Origin: Pseudomonadota bacterium
GTDB lineage: Bacteria; Pseudomonadota; Gammaproteobacteria; Steroidobacterales; Steroidobacteraceae
DNA length: 51,529 bases
Direction of reading: 5' to 3'
Assembly (NCBI GenBank): GCA_019352035.1
Contig: JABBNZ010000019.1
Location: 1 to 51,529, forward strand
Shown here: one piece after another, positions 1 to 7,790 of the stretch
Numbering within the stretch: the stretch's first letter is position 1
Layout of the letters: the number at the start of each line of letters is the position of its first letter
The notes under the pieces: model-generated
Database searches by the model: none
The model's input: the letters and a program-made list of their open reading frames with translations, nothing else
Told to the model about the DNA's origin: nothing
Translations under genes and position numbers: made by a program

Positions 1-55
1 GCGTTTGGCAAAAAACCGCGCTTTTTGCCAAACGTGCGCTGGTCGGGGCAGGGAC
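1..55 (-). repeat. F1 structured repeat, copy a (truncated by window edge and internally)
   Basis: These 55 bases are identical to 135-189. They hold a perfect 13-bp hairpin (arms 2-14 and 22-34, loop 15-21) and the half-stem GCGCTGG at 36-42. After position 55 the similarity to copy b stops, so this copy lost the far part of its first hairpin. The family is oriented on the minus strand here. See the F1 finding for the shared architecture. Confidence 0.85.
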
Positions 56-99
56 CCCTCCGGTCGCGCTCGCTTTAACGAGAGGCTGCTCTGAGATCA

Positions 100-205
100 G
101 GCACAGGGAGGTGCCCCGCCGCCGCAGGTGGCGGGCGTTTGGCAAAAAACCGCGCTTTTTGCCAAACGTGCGCTGGTCGGGGCAGGGACTGCCCCGATCC
201 AGCGC
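100..205 (-). repeat. F1 structured repeat, copy b (complete), 3' of the LysM gene
   Basis: Read on the minus strand it begins 7 bases after the LysM gene stop. Its parts are an outer stem (199-205 with 170-176) enclosing hairpin A (179-185 with 189-195, 3-base loop), hairpin B (13-bp arms 136-148 and 156-168), a conserved linker CTGCGGCGGCGGGGC on the minus strand, and hairpin C (100-104 with 111-115). The same order occurs at 25360-25464 and, with an insertion, at 23152-23325. There is no T-run after the hairpins, so it is not a classic intrinsic terminator. Confidence 0.85.
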
Positions 206-211
206 CATTAA

Positions 212-1450
212 TCAAGGATTGCGCACCACGTCCCCGATCGCGATCGCATTGGAAGCGCCCACGATCAGCGCGAAGCTGAGTCTCGGATAGGTCTTGAAGA
301 CGAGCAGAGTCCCTGCGCGCTCGTTGGGCAGCTTCACCCGCGGCGCGAGTGATTTGCCCATCGAGCCCAGCGCCCGGAACAATCCGCCATGGCTGCCGTA
401 GGTGTCATGGACCACCGGCCCGGAATGGTCCACTTCCAGCACGTTGCCCGGCTGCAGTCCGGCATTCGAGCCGCGGTTGATCATGACCACGTCGTACTGA
501 CCTGCCAGGGCGCTGATGCCCGTATCGCCCACGATCCAGGCGATTCTGCCGTTGACCTGCGTGGCGGGAGCGCTGGGCTCCAGGTTCAGCGGCACCTGCG
601 CGTCCGTCGCCACCAGCTTATCCCCGCGCAGCGTCTCCCGCGCGGTGTCGATGAGCGCCGCGCGCACCGGATGGGTCACTGGCTGGGTTACCAGGGCGGT
701 GGCCGTGTACAGGCCCAGGTACCCCAGCACGCGGCCGGTCTGCGGGTCGCGCACGCGTTCGCCGACGTGGACGATGCTGTAGCGAGAATGCGGATCGGGT
801 CCCAGCCCGCGGATGTAGGCGATCTGGCCGGCGCCGGCGATGACCTGATGATTGCGGAAGGCGACGACGTACGGCGCATCATGCACCTGCTCCGCCGTGA
901 GTACCGTCGGCCGCGCGAGAAATGCCGCGATCGCGGAGTATGGGATCGTGGGGATCGCCGCCGTGATGGGCGCGCTGCGCAATCGCGGCTCGAGCCGCAG
1001 CGTGCTTGCCTCGACCAGGCGAACCTGCGGCCGGCCATCGCTGCCATGGGCCAGGGCCAGCTTGTCGCCTGGATAGATCAGATGGGGGTTGCGGATGTCC
1101 GGGTTGATGTACCAGACCTCCGGCCAGTCCCAGGGGTTGCGCAGGAACATCGAGGCGATGCCCCAGAGCGTATCGCCCCGCTTGACCGTGTAGGTCATGG
1201 GCGCGCTCGGCCTGACCTCTGGGGCCTCCGCCGCCTGCGCCTGAGGCCGCGTGTCCGCGGTCACCATCGCGGCCTGGGTGGCGGTCTGGCTCCCGTCGGC
1301 AGTGGGCACCTGGGCGGCGGGCGCGGCCGCTTCCCCTGGCGTGGCGGCCGCCGGGTGGCGGGAGCCATGCAATGACGAGCAGCCGGCCAGCGCGACCGAC
1401 AGGGCGAGACCCGCGGTCAGGCGGGTTCGAAAAGCTAGATTCGAGACCAT
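212..1450 (-). CDS. LysM-domain lipoprotein
   Basis: Predicted cell-envelope protein of 412 residues that binds peptidoglycan through one LysM domain. A signal peptide ends in the lipobox LAGC (residues 21-24, Cys24 the lipidation site). A low-complexity Ala/Pro/Thr linker follows, then the LysM domain at about 86-133 with the core RGDTLWGIA. The C-terminal 270 residues are a conserved but uncharacterised region of LysM proteins found divergent from def in gammaproteobacteria. The ATG at 1450 is the natural start because the signal peptide follows directly. It is transcribed away from def, sharing the 1451-1837 intergenic region. Family assignment is firm; its exact envelope role is not known to me. 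Confidence 0.88.
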   Translation of the reverse strand: MVSNLAFRTRLTAGLALSVALAGCSSLHGSRHPAAATPGEAAAPAAQVPTADGSQTATQAAMVTADTRPQAQAAEAPEVRPSAPMTYTVKRGDTLWGIASMFLRNPWDWPEVWYINPDIRNPHLIYPGDKLALAHGSDGRPQVRLVEASTLRLEPRLRSAPITAAIPTIPYSAIAAFLARPTVLTAEQVHDAPYVVAFRNHQVIAGAGQIAYIRGLGPDPHSRYSIVHVGERVRDPQTGRVLGYLGLYTATALVTQPVTHPVRAALIDTARETLRGDKLVATDAQVPLNLEPSAPATQVNGRIAWIVGDTGISALAGQYDVVMINRGSNAGLQPGNVLEVDHSGPVVHDTYGSHGGLFRALGSMGKSLAPRVKLPNERAGTLLVFKTYPRLSFALIVGASNAIAIGDVVRNP

Positions 1451-1494
1451 CCTCTACCCCTTCGTGTATTGGCCCGAAGTCGGCTACGCCGCGT

Positions 1495-1645
1495 TGCTCG
1501 GCCCATCCTGGGCCTCGCCCCTTTCGGGCCGGCTTGCGCCGTCCAAAATCGTTCCGGACGATTTTGCGGGCGAGCGCGGACCCGCGACTCTGTCGACCTC
1601 GCGTCCCAGGGAACGGCCCTGGTCCGCTTACTCACTTGCTTTCGG
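1495..1645 (+). repeat. F2 hairpin repeat, copy a
   Basis: Three successive hairpins: 1500-1505 with 1509-1514 (3-base loop), 1517-1520 with 1526-1529, and a perfect 9-bp stem 1544-1552 with 1558-1566 around the loop TCCGG. The end motif at 1621-1645 matches 30694-30718 at 22 of 25 bases. Related copies lie at 7661-7757, 18527-18616 and 50418-50507. Confidence 0.7.
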
Positions 1646-1700
1646 TCTCCGGAAGAACATGCTGCGACCGGCCGGCTGCGACCAGCTTGAATGGGCAGGC

Positions 1701-1706
1701 TATAAT
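1701..1706 (+). promoter_or_regulatory. Likely -10 box of the def-fmt-rsmB promoter
   Basis: A perfect TATAAT in an otherwise GC-rich region, 132 bases before the def ATG. No good -35 lies at the ideal distance; a TTGAAT at 1687-1692 is too close. It is the best sigma-70-like signal in the intergenic region. Confidence 0.5.
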
Positions 1707-1837
1707 CGCATGCCGCTACCGGGCGCAGGGCGGCTTAATGTCAAGTTGTGCGCTCGGTCACGGGTCTGGCTGCGGTGAGGCACTGCCGACGCCGCGAGCC
1801 CTTTGAACCCCTGAGATCCGCCCTCATCGAATCCCTC

Positions 1838-2380
1838 ATGGCCATTAGAACGATTCTCGAGTTTCCCGATCCGCGGCTGCGCACGCGGGCACAGCCCGTC
1901 ACTCGCTTCGACGCTGACCTTCACAGGGTCATCGACGACATGCTGGAGACCATGTACGCGGCTCCCGGTATCGGCCTCGCCGCGACGCAGGTCGACGTGC
2001 ATCAGCGGCTGGTGGTCATCGACATCTCGGCCGATCGCAGCGATCCGCTGATCCTCATCAATCCGCAGATCCTCTCCCGCGAGGGGGAGACCGCCACCGA
2101 GGAGGGGTGCCTCTCCGTCCCCGGCTACTTCGACGAGGTGAAACGCGCCTCCAGGATCCGTGTTTGCGCGCAGGACCGGGACGGCAGCGTCCTGGAGCGC
2201 GAGTGCGAGGAGCTTCTCGCCGTCTGCGTTCAACACGAGATGGATCACATCGACGGCAGGCTGTTCGTCGACTACCTCTCCAGTCTCAAGCGCGAGCGCG
2301 TGCGCAAGAAGCTGGAAAAGGAGCGCAAGGAGCGCGCGGCCGGAGCCTCCTCGCCGCGCGAGCGCCGCAGCGCTCTGTAG
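1838..2380 (+). CDS. def: Peptide deformylase
   Basis: Removes the formyl group from the N-terminal methionine of new proteins. All three family motifs are present: GIGLAATQ at residues 44-51, EEGCLSVPG at 88-96 with metal ligand Cys91, and QHEMDH at 132-137 with His133 and His137 as metal ligands and Glu134 as catalytic base. Length of 180 residues is normal, with a charged helical C-terminal tail. I chose the ATG at 1838 because [14 protein letters not shown] is the usual family N-terminus; an in-frame extension upstream looks non-coding. It is followed by fmt after 27 bases, pairing deformylation with formylation. Confidence 0.97.
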   Translation: MAIRTILEFPDPRLRTRAQPVTRFDADLHRVIDDMLETMYAAPGIGLAATQVDVHQRLVVIDISADRSDPLILINPQILSREGETATEEGCLSVPGYFDEVKRASRIRVCAQDRDGSVLERECEELLAVCVQHEMDHIDGRLFVDYLSSLKRERVRKKLEKERKERAAGASSPRERRSAL

Positions 2381-2407
2381 AGCCGCGGGCGACTCCCACC
2401 AACACAT

Positions 2408-3379
2408 ATGCGCATCGCATTCGCCGGCACGCCGGAATTCGCCGTGCCGACGCTGCTTGCGCTGATGCGCTCGCCGCACGAGCTCGTCGGTGTGTTGACT
2501 CAACCCGATCGCCCCCGCGGCCGTGGCCGGCAATTGAGCCCCTCGCCGGTGAAGGCCGCCGTGGACGGATCGGCACCCCTCGCGCAGCCGGCCACCCTGA
2601 GATCGCCCGATGAGCAGGCGCAGCTCGCCGCGTGGCGCCCGGATGTCCTGGTGGTCGTCGCCTACGGGTTGCTGCTGCCGAAGGGCGTTCTCGCGATTCC
2701 GCGGCTGGGCTGCGTGAACGTCCATGCCTCCCTGCTGCCGCGCTGGCGCGGGGCGGCGCCGGTGGAGCGCGCCCTGCTCGCCGGCGATGAGACGACCGGG
2801 ATCACCATCATGCTCATGGATGAAGGCCTCGATACCGGGCCCATCCTGCTGCAGCGCCCCGTGGCGATCGCTCAAGAGGACACCGGAGCGTCCCTGCGCG
2901 CCAGGCTCGCCGCCCTCGGTGCCCCGCTGCTGCTCGAAGCGCTGGAGGGCCTGGCGGCCGGCACTCTGCGGCCGCGGTCCCAGCCGGCCGAGGGAGTCAC
3001 CTACGCGCGGAAGCTGGAAAAGGGCGAGGCACCCATCGATTGGCGCCGCCGCGCGGTACAGATCGAGCGGCAGATCCGAGCGCTGCAGCCCTGGCCCGTG
3101 GCCGAGACCGCCTGGGGTGACCCCGGCACCGGTGTGCGCGAGCGTTTGCTCGTCCATGCCGCCAGAATGGCGCCCCCTCCCGTCACCGCCTGTCAGCCTG
3201 GCTGCATCATCGAGACGGATGGCCGGCACGAGCAGGGCTATGTCCGGGTGCAATGCGGTGACGGCTGCCTGGACCTGCTGACCTTGCAGCGCCCTGGCGG
3301 GCAGCGGCTGCCCGCCTCGCTCTTCACCCGCGGATCCCGAGCGCTGCTGCCCTCCATGGTCCTGGGCGGAGCCGCTTGA
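2408..3379 (+). CDS. fmt: Methionyl-tRNA formyltransferase
   Basis: Formylates initiator Met-tRNA using 10-formyl-tetrahydrofolate. The 323-residue protein has the N-terminal formyltransferase Rossmann domain with the signature NVHASLLPRWRGAAP (Asn104, His106) and the catalytic Asp142 in LDTGP, and a C-terminal OB-fold domain from about 205. Start ATG 2408 gives the standard MRIAFAGTPEFAVP beginning, although no strong ribosome binding site is seen, so coupling to def is likely. Its stop overlaps the TTG start of rsmB by four bases (TTGA). Confidence 0.97.
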   Translation: MRIAFAGTPEFAVPTLLALMRSPHELVGVLTQPDRPRGRGRQLSPSPVKAAVDGSAPLAQPATLRSPDEQAQLAAWRPDVLVVVAYGLLLPKGVLAIPRLGCVNVHASLLPRWRGAAPVERALLAGDETTGITIMLMDEGLDTGPILLQRPVAIAQEDTGASLRARLAALGAPLLLEALEGLAAGTLRPRSQPAEGVTYARKLEKGEAPIDWRRRAVQIERQIRALQPWPVAETAWGDPGTGVRERLLVHAARMAPPPVTACQPGCIIETDGRHEQGYVRVQCGDGCLDLLTLQRPGGQRLPASLFTRGSRALLPSMVLGGAA

Positions 3380-4728
3380 GCGGCGCTCCGGAGAAGGCCG
3401 GCGCACAGGCTCTCGCCGAGGCGTCCAAGGCCGTTGCTGCGGTGGTCGGCGGGCGATCCGCCGACGAGGCGCTCGCCGCATCGGGGGCGAGCGCCTCGCG
3501 ACCCGCCGTTCGAGCCATAGCGCTCGGTACCCTGCGCTGGTATCTGCGCCTGAGGTCGGCTGTGGACGCGCTGCTCAGCCGGCCGGGAACGCTGCCACGC
3601 GAGATCCACTCCCTGCTCGTGGCTGCCGCTCACCAGATCGAGTATTCGCGCGATGCTCCGGCGCTCGTCGTCAACTTGGCCGTGGACGCGACGCGAGCGC
3701 TGCGCCAGCCGCGCTCCTCGGGGCTGGTCAATGCCGTCCTGCGCCGCTTCGTCAGAGAGAGGCAGTCCCTCCTTGCGCGCGCGGACGGCGATCCGGCGGT
3801 ACGGGCGGCGCATCCACGATGGCTCTACGACGCCCTGGTGGAAACCTGGCCGGAGCAGTACGGCCAGATTCTAGAGGCCAACAATGCGCACCCTCCAATG
3901 GTGCTGCGGCTGAGCACGCGGCGCCGCTCGCCGCCCGATTACCTCGCCGACCTGAGGGCGGCCGGCTTGGGGGGTTCCCTGGTGGACTGGACCGCCATGC
4001 ACGCCGGCTCGGCGGCCATCGTGCTGGACCGCCCCGTAGCGGTCGGTGCGCTGCCCGGCTTCCGTGAGGGGTGGGTTTCAGTCCAGGATACCGGCGCGCA
4101 ACTCGCCCCGAGGGTACTCGCGGTGCTGCCGGGCATGCGGGTGCTCGATGCCTGCGCAGCCCCGGGCAGTAAGACGAGCCATCTGCTCGAGGCTGTCGCT
4201 GGCCCGATCGAGCTGACGGCCGTGGACATCGATGCGGGCCGGCTCGGTCGCGTCGAGGAGAACCTCCAGCGACTGGGGCTGACGGCCCGACTCGTTGCGG
4301 CGGACGTGCGCGACCCGGGCTCCTTCTGGGACGGCAGGCCCTATGACCGGATCCTGGTGGACGTCCCCTGCTCCGGCACCGGGGTGATTCGCCGCCACCC
4401 CGACATCAAGCTCCTGCGCCGGGCCGAGGACGCTCCGGCCTTCGCGCGCGCCCAGCTCGAGATCCTCAGGGCCGCTTTCGGGATGCTGGCGCCAGGGGGG
4501 CGCCTCGTGTACTCGACCTGCTCCGTGCTGCCGGCGGAGAACGAGGCCGTGGTCGGGCGCTTCCTCGCCGGGCAGTCCCAAGCCGCGGCGGCGCCGATGC
4601 CGCGCGGCGAAGAGCTGGCCCCGGGGGGGCTGGCGCGAAGCACCGGCACCCAGCTCTTGCCCGGGGGGGCAGCGGGAAGCGACGGGTTCTATTATGCTTG
4701 TCTCGAAAAGACAACGCGCGGAACCTGA
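3376..4728 (+). CDS. rsmB: 16S rRNA m5C967 methyltransferase
   Basis: S-adenosylmethionine-dependent methylation of C967 in 16S rRNA. The 450-residue protein has an N-terminal NusB-like RNA-binding domain (about 10-140) and a Rossmann methyltransferase domain (about 235-445). Motif DACAAPGSK (258-266) binds the cofactor; the two family cysteines are Cys332 in PCSGTG and Cys382 in STCSV. The TTG start at 3376 overlaps the fmt stop by four bases, typical of translational coupling, and no better ATG lies before the NusB domain. The def-fmt-rsmB order is conserved in many proteobacteria. Confidence 0.95.
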   Translation: MSGAPEKAGAQALAEASKAVAAVVGGRSADEALAASGASASRPAVRAIALGTLRWYLRLRSAVDALLSRPGTLPREIHSLLVAAAHQIEYSRDAPALVVNLAVDATRALRQPRSSGLVNAVLRRFVRERQSLLARADGDPAVRAAHPRWLYDALVETWPEQYGQILEANNAHPPMVLRLSTRRRSPPDYLADLRAAGLGGSLVDWTAMHAGSAAIVLDRPVAVGALPGFREGWVSVQDTGAQLAPRVLAVLPGMRVLDACAAPGSKTSHLLEAVAGPIELTAVDIDAGRLGRVEENLQRLGLTARLVAADVRDPGSFWDGRPYDRILVDVPCSGTGVIRRHPDIKLLRRAEDAPAFARAQLEILRAAFGMLAPGGRLVYSTCSVLPAENEAVVGRFLAGQSQAAAAPMPRGEELAPGGLARSTGTQLLPGGAAGSDGFYYACLEKTTRGT

Positions 4729-4775
4729 GTCCCGCGTCGAGGGTCTGAAAGACTTAACCATTCCCCGTTGCGTTC

Positions 4776-5402
4776 ATGCCACGACGGTTTCCACCACCGC
4801 AGCGCAGGCCCCCGCGCACGCGTACACGCACGGGCGGCTGGTCGAGGCCGGTCATCCTGGCCGGCGCGCTGCTGCTTACGCTTTTCGCGGCGCTGGCCTT
4901 TGCCAATGCCTTGGACGGGGTGCTGAGAGTCCGCACCGCGTACGTCAATTTCGATCACGGCGTCATCCAACTCTACGCCCGGGTCCAGTACCCGCTGAAT
5001 CCGGCGATCAAGGAAGCGCTGCAGGACGGAGTCACTCTCACCTTCGACGTCGAGGTGAAGGTCGATCGTGTGCGGCATTTCTGGTTCGATGCGAACGTCG
5101 TCGATCTGACGCGGCGTCGGCAGCTTGCCTATCGCGTGGTCACCGACCGCTTCGTCGTTCGCGACGTGCGCACCGGCGATCAGAGGAGCTTCGACACGCT
5201 CAAGGAGGCGCTGACCTACCTCGGGAAGGTCGACAACTGGCCGATTCTCGTCGAGCCGCAGCTCGATGGCGGCCGCTATATCATCAGCGTGCGCGCGGGC
5301 GTGCGGCGGGGCGAGCTTCCCGCGTCTCTGCGCGCGCTGCTCTTCTGGACGGATGACTGGCAACGCGTGAGCAAGTGGTACTCATGGTCTCTGCCGGTGT
5401 AG
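4776..5402 (+). CDS. DUF4390 protein upstream of ntrY
   Basis: A 208-residue protein of the DUF4390 family with a basic proline-rich N-terminus, one membrane anchor or uncleaved signal (about 24-44) and a roughly 160-residue extracytoplasmic beta-rich domain ending WYSWSLPV. DUF4390 proteins are regularly encoded between rsmB and ntrY in gammaproteobacteria, suggesting a part in NtrY sensing, but no function is established to my knowledge. The gene overlaps the ntrY start by 19 bases, so the two are probably co-translated. Confidence 0.88.
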   Translation: MPRRFPPPQRRPPRTRTRTGGWSRPVILAGALLLTLFAALAFANALDGVLRVRTAYVNFDHGVIQLYARVQYPLNPAIKEALQDGVTLTFDVEVKVDRVRHFWFDANVVDLTRRRQLAYRVVTDRFVVRDVRTGDQRSFDTLKEALTYLGKVDNWPILVEPQLDGGRYIISVRAGVRRGELPASLRALLFWTDDWQRVSKWYSWSLPV

Positions 5403-7660
5403 GCGACGATCGCGACGCGTCGCAGCGGCTGCGCGCGCGCCGCCGCGGCGCGTGGTCCCTGGCGCTGTGGGGCGTCCTCGGCCTCGGCGCGCTGCTGTTG
5501 CTGCTTGCCAAGAGCGTGCAGAACTCCTCCGAATTCGGGCGGCTGCAGCCGTGGATCCTGCTGCTCAATCTCGCCGGCGCGCTGACGCTCACCGTCCTGC
5601 TCGTGCGCAAGCTCTGGCAGCTGGTGCGCGATTATCGCAACCACGTGCCGGGCTCGCGCCTGACGGCCCGCACCGTGATCATCTTCGGCGCGCTGGTGGT
5701 GGCGCCGCTGCTCATCGTCTATCTGTCGTCGCTCGAGTTCCTCAACCGCGGCATCGACAGTTGGTTCCGGGTGGAGGTTCGTCAGGGCCTGAAGGACGCG
5801 CTGGTCCTCTCGCGCTCGGCGCTCGAGCTGCGCGTGGAGGAATGCGCGCGGCGCACGGAGCTGCTGGCCCACTCACTCGTGACGCGCTCCGGCGTGCAGG
5901 TCCAGACTCGTCTCGATGAGGAGCGGCGTGCGACTTCGGCCTCGGAGCTCATCCTCTTCGGCCATCACGAGCGCATTCTGGCGGCGAGTCTCGAGGATCC
6001 GCTCGCCACCGTGCCGATTGCGCCGCCCGCGGACCTCGTGCGCCGCGTAAGCGAGCACCGACCCTACGTCAGCCTCCAGCCGCGCTCGGACGGCCAGTAC
6101 CTCATCCGCATCGGCGCGCCGCTCAGCGAATCCCCGACGAGCCCCGACGACCGGTATGTCATGGCGCTCTATCCGGTGCCGCGGCAGCTCGCGGATCTGT
6201 CCAACGCGGTGCAGCGCTCCTACTCGCAATACGGCAATCTCGCCACCCTGCGCGAGCCGCTGAAGTACAGCTTCAGCCTGACGCTATCGCTGGTCGTCCT
6301 GCTCGCGATGTTGGCGGCTCTCTATGGCGCCATCTTCTCCGCGCAGCGTCTTGCGCGGCCGGTGCAGGACCTCATCGCGGGCACTCGCGCGGTCGGCAAG
6401 GGCGACTTCGACACGCGCCTGCCGCTGCCTTCGCGCGACGAGATGGGGTTCCTCGTGCATTCCTTCAACGACATGACCAAGCGCCTGCGGCGCGCCCATG
6501 AGGAGGCGACCCGCAGCCAGCAGGCGGTCGAGCGCGAGCGCGAGCGTTTGGGCGTCATCCTCGCGCGGCTCTCCACGGGGGTGCTCGCGGTGGACCGTAT
6601 GTTGACCGTGCGCATGGCGAACGAGGCGGCCGGCGCCATCCTCGGCACGGATCTCTCGGCGGCCACGGGCCGCTCCCTGCCGGAGCTCTCCGCGAGCAAC
6701 GAGCGTCTGGGGCAGTTCGTCGCGGCGCTCGCGGTGCGCTTCGCGCGCGGCCGCGAGGAGTGGCGCGAGCAGCTCGACCTCGAGGGCGGCCCGACCCTCG
6801 GCTCGCATGGCCGGCGCAATCTCATGTGCGCCTGCACGCCGCTGCCGGGGGAAGGCGGCGACATGGGTTATGTCATCGTTTTCGACGACATCACGACCCT
6901 GCTGCAGGCGCAGCGCGATGCCGCCTGGGGCGAGGTCGCGCGCCGATTGGCCCACGAGATCAAGAACCCGCTGACGCCGATCCGGCTTTCCGCCGAGCGC
7001 CTGCGCCGGCGGCTGCTCGCCAGCATGGGGCCGCGGGACGCGGAGATCCTCGAGAGGGCCACCCATACCATCGTGCAGCAGGTCGAGACCATGCAGCAGA
7101 TGGTGAACGCCTTCAGCGAGTACGCGCGCGCGCCGGAGATGCGGGTCAGCCGCTTCAGCCTGAATCAGCTCGTCACCGAAGTCGCGGAGCTCTACCGGTC
7201 GCAGGACCCGCGTGCGGACATCCACCTCGCCCTCGACGAGCGGCTCGAAGGGATCGAGGCGGACCGCGGCCGGGTGCGCCAGATCCTCAACAATCTCGTG
7301 ACCAATGCGCTCGAGGCGCTCGAAGGGGTGCCGCAGCCGCGGCTCGAGATCGCGACCCGGCTCGAGCCTGGCGAGGACGGCCAATACGCGGCGGTGACGG
7401 TGTGTGACAATGGCCCCGGGTTCCAGCGCGAGCTCCTCGGCCGCGTCTTCGATCCCTACGTCACGAGCAAGCTCAAGGGCACCGGGCTCGGCCTCGCGAT
7501 CGTGAAGAAGATCGTCGAGGAGCACGGCGGCCGGATCGATGCCGACAACCGGCCGGAAGGTGGCGCCCGTGTCAGAGTGCTGCTGCCTGTGATCGACAGT
7601 ACGCGCACGGCGGCGGGCGCGCGTGACCGAAGAGAGCAACTGCGGAGAGAGAGGGCATGA
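5384..7660 (+). CDS. ntrY: NtrY-type membrane sensor histidine kinase
   Basis: Sensor of the NtrY/NtrX two-component pair, linked in other proteobacteria to nitrogen and redox signals. About 758 residues: two membrane segments near 27-43 and 57-75, one near 98-115, an extracytoplasmic region to about 290, a further membrane segment (about 295-315), HAMP (about 318-370), PAS (about 390-500), a dimerisation domain with H-box LAHEIKNPLTPIRLSAERL (phospho-His about 524), and an ATPase domain with N-box NLVTNALEAL, DNGPGF and GTGLGLAIVKKI. ATG 5384 was preferred to the GTG at 5375. All kinase motifs look intact, in contrast to its partner. Confidence 0.94.
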   Translation: MVSAGVGDDRDASQRLRARRRGAWSLALWGVLGLGALLLLLAKSVQNSSEFGRLQPWILLLNLAGALTLTVLLVRKLWQLVRDYRNHVPGSRLTARTVIIFGALVVAPLLIVYLSSLEFLNRGIDSWFRVEVRQGLKDALVLSRSALELRVEECARRTELLAHSLVTRSGVQVQTRLDEERRATSASELILFGHHERILAASLEDPLATVPIAPPADLVRRVSEHRPYVSLQPRSDGQYLIRIGAPLSESPTSPDDRYVMALYPVPRQLADLSNAVQRSYSQYGNLATLREPLKYSFSLTLSLVVLLAMLAALYGAIFSAQRLARPVQDLIAGTRAVGKGDFDTRLPLPSRDEMGFLVHSFNDMTKRLRRAHEEATRSQQAVERERERLGVILARLSTGVLAVDRMLTVRMANEAAGAILGTDLSAATGRSLPELSASNERLGQFVAALAVRFARGREEWREQLDLEGGPTLGSHGRRNLMCACTPLPGEGGDMGYVIVFDDITTLLQAQRDAAWGEVARRLAHEIKNPLTPIRLSAERLRRRLLASMGPRDAEILERATHTIVQQVETMQQMVNAFSEYARAPEMRVSRFSLNQLVTEVAELYRSQDPRADIHLALDERLEGIEADRGRVRQILNNLVTNALEALEGVPQPRLEIATRLEPGEDGQYAAVTVCDNGPGFQRELLGRVFDPYVTSKLKGTGLGLAIVKKIVEEHGGRIDADNRPEGGARVRVLLPVIDSTRTAAGARDRREQLRRERA

Positions 7661-7757
7661 CAAAATTGTCCGGAACAATTTTACTCGGCCCATCCGTGGG
7701 CCTCGGCCCTGCGGGCCCGCCTTGCCGGGCGTTCAAAATTGCTCCAGGCAATTTTGT
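7661..7757 (+). repeat. F2 hairpin repeat, copy b, between ntrY and ntrX
   Basis: Starts right after the ntrY stop. It carries stem 7662-7669 with 7675-7682 (8 bp), a GCCCATCCGTGGGC hairpin, a GGCCCTGCGGGCC hairpin, and a 9-bp stem 7734-7742 with 7748-7756 around TCCAG. It fills most of the 130-base ntrY-ntrX gap and could end or stabilise the ntrY message. Confidence 0.72.
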
Positions 7758-7790
7758 GGACGGCGATGGCCGGCCCGAAGGGGTTTCCTC

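Larger units (their letters stand above)
1451..1837. other. Divergent intergenic region between LysM gene and def
   Basis: No credible gene in these 387 bases. It holds the F2 hairpin repeat (1495-1575), a 25-base motif at 1621-1645 that recurs at 30694-30718, and a likely def promoter with a perfect TATAAT. The def transcript would have a leader of about 125 bases. Confidence 0.7.

Noticed and set aside
1-189. F1 hairpins as intrinsic terminators
   Set aside because: The stems are strong but lack a following T-run, and the hairpins are followed by GC-rich conserved sequence; Rho-dependent or RNA-stabilising roles remain possible.
1-189. CRISPR array
   Set aside because: Only two 55-base copies 134 bases apart, with an unequal, partly homologous interval; no cas genes and the other copies are scattered kilobases away.
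1748-1837. Longer peptide deformylase starting upstream
   Set aside because: The added 30 residues are Arg-rich and not seen in deformylases; ATG 1838 gives the standard start.
7623-7790. Longer ntrX starting at GTG 7623
   Set aside because: It would overlap the end of ntrY and translate the F2 hairpin repeat; the receiver domain begins just after ATG 7791.
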